Assembly: GCA_947632275.1 (NCBI GenBank)
Contig: CANROR010000038.1
Location: 1 to 10,616, forward strand
DNA: 10,616 nucleotides
Source: an uncultured Bacilli bacterium
Lineage (GTDB): Bacteria > Bacillota_I > Bacilli_A > RF39 > UBA660
Direction: 5' to 3'
Below are positions 6,346 through 10,616 of the stretch, one piece after another (positions within the stretch are counted from its first letter, which is position 1; each line of letters starts with the position of its first letter). A program made the position numbers and the translations under genes. Under the pieces are notes generated by a model. That model was given only the letters and a program-made list of their open reading frames with translations. It was not told where the DNA came from and made no database searches.

Positions 6346-8004
6346 ATGAAATCGATAAAATTAGAATGTTCCCAAACTATTTTTGATCCCGAGATTATTA
6401 ATACTATTACCGAAAATTTAAATAAAGATGAATATTGGCCCTATCATGATTATGATTCTTGTTTAACTATTTTAATTAATCCGCAGCAAATTTCCAAGGA
6501 TTGTTTAAATAATTTTAATTTTTCATTTTACCGAATATGGCATAATAATTATCCCTTTAACCAAAAACTAGAAATAGCTTTTAGAATTATTATTAGCCAA
6601 ATTAAAGAAGAAATCGAATATTTTCACTTAGGTCAAATTTATCTAAAAAGTGATGAAAAGGTAAAAAATACTAGTTTAGAATTAACCAAAATGGGAATTC
6701 ATGATTTTTCTAATAAGAAAAAGAATCAAGTAAAAATTCACTTAAATATTAATTTAACAAATGGAAGTAAGCTTTATAAAATTGTTGATTTAATTGAATA
6801 TGAAGAATATAAATTTTTTATTGATGAACGCAATAATAACAAAAATTTATTTAATGATTTACTTATAAAAAAAGAACAAGGAGAAACCTTAGACTTAAAT
6901 GATTTAACTAGCCAAGATTGGCAACAACTAATTTTAAAAGAAAAAATTATATCTAAAGATTTAGCTAAGCTTTACGAAACAACCGAAAAGGAAGTTAATA
7001 AACAAAGGAAAAAATTTATTCGGAATATCAAACAATATAGTGATGAATATTTATTTTATTTAGTGATGTTTGTACAAATGGTTCCCGACGATTATTATAG
7101 TAATTTTACTATTCCCCTTTTAGAACAAATGAAAAAACAAAATGTTAAAGTTATCTATGAATATTTAAATGAAGATTATCATGAACTTTTTAACGTCGAA
7201 AATGAATTAAAAAGACAAAAAGAAATTGAACGCAATAATCGGAAGGGGCATGAATATCAAATACCTTTAAGTGGTGTTTTATTAAAAAAATTATATTGGG
7301 CGATTAAAAATAACCAATTAGATCGGAAAATTTTAAAAAATAATTGGTTTCTTACTTATTATGGGCCAATGTTTTTAAAAACTTTTTTAGAACATATTGA
7401 AGAATGCCATATTTTAGATTTATATGAAAATGGGCAAATTTATGAGCATCCTGCTTTTAAGCCTTATCCCGAATTATATAAACTTATGACGTTAGAAGAA
7501 ACGGATAAATTACCCGAATTACGTTTAACTAAAATGAAAAATCAAAATAGCCAAGCCCATATAAAAAAGAAAAGAAAAAGAATAATTGCGCCAAGAGATC
7601 ATATTGAATTAGCCATCAAAAGACAAAAAGTAGGACGTAAAGGTGAAGAACTAGCCTATGACTACGAATATGATACTTTAAAAGATTATCCGGAGTTACA
7701 AGCTAAAATTGAAAAAACTTATCTAATTGATGAAAGTGCTGGTTATGATCTTAAAAGTTATGACTTTGATGGTAATCCCATTTTTATTGAAGTTAAAACT
7801 AATAATTCCAGTTCGAAAAAACGCATTAATTTTTTTATTTCGGATACGGAAAATGCTATTATAACAGGAAAGAAGAATGCTTATATTTATTACATTTATG
7901 ATTTAAAAAATCCTAAATTACGAATCATCGATCAAAAAGAATATTTAAGTTATGAGAAAACAATTAAAAAATGGGAAATTGATCAAGAAATAATTGAATC
8001 TTAA
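6346..8004 (+). CDS. DUF3883-domain protein with PD-(D/E)XK nuclease-like motif (552 aa)
   Basis: The C-terminal 130 residues match the DUF3883 pattern found in restriction-like and defence proteins: GRKGEELAYDYE at 430-441, then GYDLKSYDFDGNPIFIEVKT with Asp468, Glu482 and Lys484 as the D...ExK catalytic triad candidates, then a beta strand and helix pair around 495-520. The first 400 residues are Asn/Lys/Glu-rich, helical and unrecognised; a basic patch (KKKRKR, about 406-411) joins the halves and could bind nucleic acid. No ATPase, helicase or methylase motif is visible in the protein or nearby, so it is not part of a recognisable restriction-modification system. There is no signal peptide. 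The start is supported by AAAGGTGA (6335-6342) before the ATG. It is the only plus-strand gene here, divergent from the MerR operon and closed by its own terminator, so it is a single-gene unit. A DNA-targeting defence role is plausible but unproven. Confidence 0.82.
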   Translation: MKSIKLECSQTIFDPEIINTITENLNKDEYWPYHDYDSCLTILINPQQISKDCLNNFNFSFYRIWHNNYPFNQKLEIAFRIIISQIKEEIEYFHLGQIYLKSDEKVKNTSLELTKMGIHDFSNKKKNQVKIHLNINLTNGSKLYKIVDLIEYEEYKFFIDERNNNKNLFNDLLIKKEQGETLDLNDLTSQDWQQLILKEKIISKDLAKLYETTEKEVNKQRKKFIRNIKQYSDEYLFYLVMFVQMVPDDYYSNFTIPLLEQMKKQNVKVIYEYLNEDYHELFNVENELKRQKEIERNNRKGHEYQIPLSGVLLKKLYWAIKNNQLDRKILKNNWFLTYYGPMFLKTFLEHIEECHILDLYENGQIYEHPAFKPYPELYKLMTLEETDKLPELRLTKMKNQNSQAHIKKKRKRIIAPRDHIELAIKRQKVGRKGEELAYDYEYDTLKDYPELQAKIEKTYLIDESAGYDLKSYDFDGNPIFIEVKTNNSSSKKRINFFISDTENAIITGKKNAYIYYIYDLKNPKLRIIDQKEYLSYEKTIKKWEIDQEIIES

Positions 8005-8028
8005 AAGAAGCTATTTTTAAGATTTTGT

Positions 8029-8066
8029 AAAGTTATTACACTTAACCGTAATAACTTTTAATTTTT
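8029..8066 (+). terminator. Terminator of the DUF3883 gene
   Basis: AAAGTTATTAC (8029-8039) pairs perfectly with GTAATAACTTT (8048-8058), an 11-bp stem with an 8-base loop, followed by TAATTTTTC. It starts 25 bases after the stop codon. Confidence 0.8.
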
Positions 8067-8088
8067 CAAAATTATTACACCATAAATT

Positions 8089-8112
8089 AAAAAATTGACT
8101 TATAAAGTCAAT
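8089..8112 (-). terminator. Terminator of the TPR gene
   Basis: ATTGACTT (8094-8101) and AAGTCAAT (8105-8112) form a perfect 8-bp stem with a 3-base loop. On the minus strand this is followed by six T residues. It lies about 84 bases after the TPR stop codon and converges with the plus-strand terminator just before it. Confidence 0.75.
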
Positions 8113-8131
8113 AGTAGGTGTTAGTATCCAT

Positions 8132-8184
8132 TTATTTGAGCCAATTTTAAATCAAATAATATCCACTCAGGTTAAAATTATTGG
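8132..8184. repeat. Nested inverted repeats in the TPR gene 3' region
   Basis: TTATTTGA (8132-8139) and TCAAATAA (8152-8159) are exact inverted repeats with a 12-base loop. CCAATTTTAA (8141-8150), inside that loop, can pair instead with TTAAAATTATTGG (8172-8184) apart from a 3-base bulge. The two pairings exclude each other. This may be a folded 3' untranslated region or simply AT-rich chance. Confidence 0.3.
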
Positions 8185-8195
8185 ATGAATTATAA

Positions 8196-9068
8196 TTATT
8201 TTTTCTTACTGTTTTCCAAAATGTAATAATCAATTGTTGGTATTGTATTTATAAGAAAAGCATATTCTCTAAAATACATTAATACCTCAGATGAATCTCC
8301 TTTAGAATAATAGCCTTTAGGGTCATCATTATTTTTGGTCATTGTACCTTTAAAAAATTTGATAAAATCCGGATTAGCTTTATTTATTTTTGCTAAATAT
8401 TTCTTAGCTAATTTGTCATTTCCTAGTTTATAGTAAAGGACAAACAAAGGAAATAACATCTCTAAATGTTCTTCAGGATACTTTCTATATAATTTAAGCA
8501 TTTCCTTTTCTTCTTCTAAATAAGCATATATTGCCATAAGTAAATATCTAGCACCAGTATTATCATTTTCATTTAATTTAAGAATTTCTTTGCAAACGCT
8601 CAAAGCTTGCTTTATCTTACCATCCATTAATAAGCATTCCGCTTTCATATACAAACCACCAATATAAGGTCTTGTTTCAAAAATTCCATAAAAATGACCA
8701 ATATTATCTTTTTTAAAGTAATTTTCTTTTTCTAATCTATTTTTTTCAAGCTCTAATCCTTCATCTAATAATTTCCATCTTTTTAAAGGATTATCCTCAA
8801 ATTGTACTAGAAATAATAAAGCATCGAAACATTCTGGACACATATCATATGCTTTTTTCGCCAATTTTATTGCTTGGGTTTTAGATTTAGCATTTTCCGC
8901 TTTCTCTAACAATTCATAAGCATCATCTAATGGTGTATTTTCATATTCTATTTCATTTGCATTGTATTTTTTGATAAATTCTTGTAATTTTTCATTTAAT
9001 TCTTTTTCATCTTTAGCATCGATATTTTCTAAAAATTCATTAATCATATTATTTAATTTATTATTCAT
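8196..9068 (-). CDS. TPR protein resembling ST7-like tetratricopeptide family (290 aa)
   Basis: Helical repeat protein, probably a cytoplasmic protein-protein interaction scaffold. Residues 47-80 form one TPR-like helix pair (DDAYELLEKAE, then AIKLAKKAYDMCPEC). Residues 131-175 carry the clearest repeat (ETRPYIGGLYMKAECLLMDG, then ALSVCKEILKLNENDNTGARY), whose RPYMRA...LNPNDNQGIRYLL-like wording resembles the ST7 family found in many Bacillota. A further pair covers about 205-232. No signal peptide or catalytic motif is seen. The start ATG at 9068 has AAGGAG 11 bases upstream, a rather long spacing. A five-codon frame (ATG AGT AAA AAT GAA TAA) starts in between and overlaps the start, which could couple translation. 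It is a single gene with its own terminator, and its partner is unknown. Confidence 0.85.
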   Translation of the reverse strand: MNNKLNNMINEFLENIDAKDEKELNEKLQEFIKKYNANEIEYENTPLDDAYELLEKAENAKSKTQAIKLAKKAYDMCPECFDALLFLVQFEDNPLKRWKLLDEGLELEKNRLEKENYFKKDNIGHFYGIFETRPYIGGLYMKAECLLMDGKIKQALSVCKEILKLNENDNTGARYLLMAIYAYLEEEKEMLKLYRKYPEEHLEMLFPLFVLYYKLGNDKLAKKYLAKINKANPDFIKFFKGTMTKNNDDPKGYYSKGDSSEVLMYFREYAFLINTIPTIDYYILENSKKK

Positions 9069-9351
9069 TTTTACTCATACTCCTTCTTTTTAATTTTTTT
9101 AATTAAAGTATAAATTATTTCTCCTCTTGCAATAAAGATACTATATTCTATTAATTAAATCAATAATCATTGTGCATTTAGCATAACTTTTGTTGTGCAA
9201 ATAGCAGTATTTTCTATCATTGATATTATTATTATTATTATTATTTTTATTTTTATTTTTTACCAATATCTTCACCACATAATACTGTATAATGGTATTT
9301 TGTGATGAAAATCAATGATTTTTATTTTATTTTTTTATAAGTGCAACACTT
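9069..9351. other. Intergenic region between the LysM amidase and TPR genes
   Basis: This stretch of about 280 bases contains no convincing gene. It should hold the TPR promoter; TTGCAA...TATACT on the minus strand near 9105-9130 is present but with only 14 bp between, so I do not call it. On the plus strand TATAAT at about 9288-9293 looks like a -10 but leads to no gene. It also contains an ATT-repeat tract and a short odd palindrome (AAAATCA-A-TGATTTT near 9308-9322). Confidence 0.5.
9225..9260. repeat. ATT microsatellite and T-rich tract
   Basis: Seven ATT units (9225-9245) are followed by two longer ATTTTT-type units ending at 9260. This simple repeat could change length by replication slippage. 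It lies roughly 160-190 bases upstream of the TPR gene start, too far to alter promoter spacing directly. Confidence 0.85.
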
Positions 9352-9380
9352 AAAAAAATTGACTGTTAAAGCCAATTTTT
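9352..9380 (-). terminator. Terminator of the LysM amidase gene
   Basis: AAAATTGACT (9355-9364) pairs with AGCCAATTTT (9370-9379), a 10-bp stem with one G-U pair and a 5-base loop. It is followed on the minus strand by seven T residues. The stem overlaps the stop codon at 9379-9381. Confidence 0.85.
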
Positions 9381-10579
9381 AAGGAATTAATAATTTTTGA
9401 CCGATTGATAAGACATTAGTTGCTAAGTTATTGAATTCAACGATAGCGCTTACCGATGTATCAAACTTTCGAGCAATACTATATAATGTATCACCGGCTT
9501 GCACTATGTAACTTTCTTTTTCTACATCCGGGATAATTAAAGTTTGACCAATACTTAAAGTATTATTCGTTAAATTATTAGCACTTTTTAAATCATCAAC
9601 CGAAATTCCATGTTTTTGCGCAATGCCATATAAAGTATCGCCACTTTTAACTGTGTATGTCTTTTGATCAGTACTAGTACTTACGTTAGATTCGTCGGGA
9701 ATGACTAAAACTTGACCAATTGATAAAACATCAGTGGCTAAATTGTTTAATGCTTTTAAATTATCAACAGTAGTTTTAAATTTTTGGGCAATGCTATATA
9801 AGGAGTCACCTTTTTGCACTGTATAGTAAATATCATCACCACTTGGAATATCTTCTTCTTTACCCGGAATAAATAAATTTTGCCCAATGTTTAATAGATT
9901 ACCTGACAAGTTATTAGCTTCTTTTAATTCATCAACTGTGATTCCAAATTTTTTGGCAATACTCCATAAAGAATCACCTTTTTGGACAGTATAATAATTA
10001 GAACCAAGTGGAGCCACATATTTACCACCGGCGTATTCAGTAATAGCTTTAACGACGGCTTCGGCTAAAGTTTCCCAATTATTTTTAAGTTGATTTACAT
10101 CATCACCCGCGGAATCGGCGAAACCATATTCGACGATTACTGTTTCATTATTAGGCGTATCCCGATGAATATAATAATAATCTTTGGCCGGATTACTAGG
10201 AAGTCTTCTTTGATAATACTTCCGAACATTTTGGCCAGCATTTGTTAATTCTTTAGCAATTCGGGAAGCAAAAGCATCACTATTGCGTAAAGCATAAATA
10301 ACTTCGGCCCCATCACCACCACCGGCATTAATATGGTTAGAAACTACTAAAACATCAGAACCATCGCCATAAAAACTTTGAGCCTTTTTAGGTCGATCAT
10401 TTGGCCCTAATGTTGTATCACTATCTCTAGTTAAAGAAGCATCAATTCCTAAATCTTTTAACCGATCATAAATATATTTACTTATTTTTAATGTATAATC
10501 TTTTTCGGTTATGCCATTGGCAATAGTCCCAGGATCATCGCCTCCATGTGCAGGAATAGGAAAAGTCCAAAAATATCAT
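9379..10579 (-). pseudogene. N-acetylmuramoyl-L-alanine amidase with four LysM repeats, 5' frameshift
   Basis: The product would cleave the amide bond between MurNAc and the stem peptide. The Amidase_3 domain (about 10545-10040) shows HGGDDPG with the first zinc His (codon 10546-10548), the zinc Glu in GITEKDYTL, the second zinc His in SNHINAGG (10333-10335) and the catalytic Glu in VEYGFADS. Four LysM repeats follow (YTVQKGDSLWSIAKKFG-type, each about 45 residues, about 9999-9382), the last ending at the stop; they bind peptidoglycan or chitin-like glycans. The frame is open from 10575 to the stop but has no ATG, GTG or TTG before a GTG at 10017, which would leave only the LysM part. In another frame, ATG at 10579 opens with MIFLD, the usual start of this family. 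Skipping ten bases (10555-10564) joins MIFLD to PAHGGDDPG. It is thus a frameshifted gene, or an error near the sequence end. No signal peptide or good RBS is seen. Confidence 0.85.
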
Positions 10580-10616
10580 TATTTCTTAAAATTCAATGTT
10601 CCATTCTATTTCTATA

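Noticed and set aside
8094..8112. ATTGACTT/AAGTCAAT as a third MerR operator
   Set aside because: It lacks the CTCTAACC-AAGGT core and 19-bp spacing, and with its T run it is a terminator.
9225..9260. Possible CRISPR or phase-variation repeat
   Set aside because: Only a simple ATT tract; no spacer structure, and it is neither in a coding frame nor inside a recognised promoter spacer.
9240..9310. Short minus-strand frame ending in TVLCGEDIGKK
   Set aside because: About 20 codons with no RBS or ATG, next to a microsatellite; best explained by chance.
10576..10578. TGA in the amidase frame read as Trp (Mycoplasma code)
   Set aside because: The next upstream codon in that frame is TAA, so recoding would gain nothing, and all other genes use TGG for Trp without internal TGA.

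Overview
The window is strongly AT-rich, and coding genes begin with AGGAGG-type ribosome binding sites. Trp is read from TGG, and the intact reading frames end in TAA, so the standard code fits better than a Mycoplasma code. A LysM amidase, a MerR regulator with a BlaR1-type sensor tail, a Fic protein and a DUF3883 protein together suggest a low-GC Bacillota, perhaps an uncultured gut Bacilli lineage. That placement is inference. No rRNA, tRNA, CRISPR array or insertion sequence is visible.

Layout. Positions 1-2030 hold a minus-strand operon: a MerR-type promoter, a 512-aa unknown helical protein, a 106-aa unknown protein, and the first codons of a third gene that runs off the left edge. Positions 2169-3290 hold a rearranged patch: a Fic-domain gene whose catalytic His is Gln, flanked by a 50-codon remnant of a paralogue of the 512-aa gene, with its own RBS and decayed promoter, and by a short coding-like fragment. 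Positions 3372-4606 hold a soluble HExxH metallopeptidase with its own extended -10 promoter. Positions 4655-6251 hold a MerR-159aa operon closed by a terminator. Positions 6312-8063 hold the only plus-strand gene, a DUF3883 (PD-(D/E)XK-like) protein with its own terminator. Positions 8089-9068 hold a TPR/ST7-like protein. Positions 9352-10579 hold an N-acetylmuramoyl-L-alanine amidase with four LysM repeats, whose 5' end looks frameshifted by 10 bases.

How the parts connect. The strongest signal is regulatory. The MerR gene and the 512-aa operon, about 4.2 kb apart, share a 31-bp promoter-operator that is identical at 30 positions. Both copies have the 19-bp -35/-10 spacing typical of MerR-activated promoters. 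The MerR protein therefore probably controls itself with its 159-aa partner and also the 512-aa/106-aa operon. Its C-terminal half carries two copies of a beta-rich domain resembling the extracellular tail of BlaR1/M56 proteins. A third copy of the promoter and gene start, upstream of the Fic gene, has lost one operator half. None of the regulated proteins belongs to a family I recognise, so this regulon is the best candidate for an undescribed system here.
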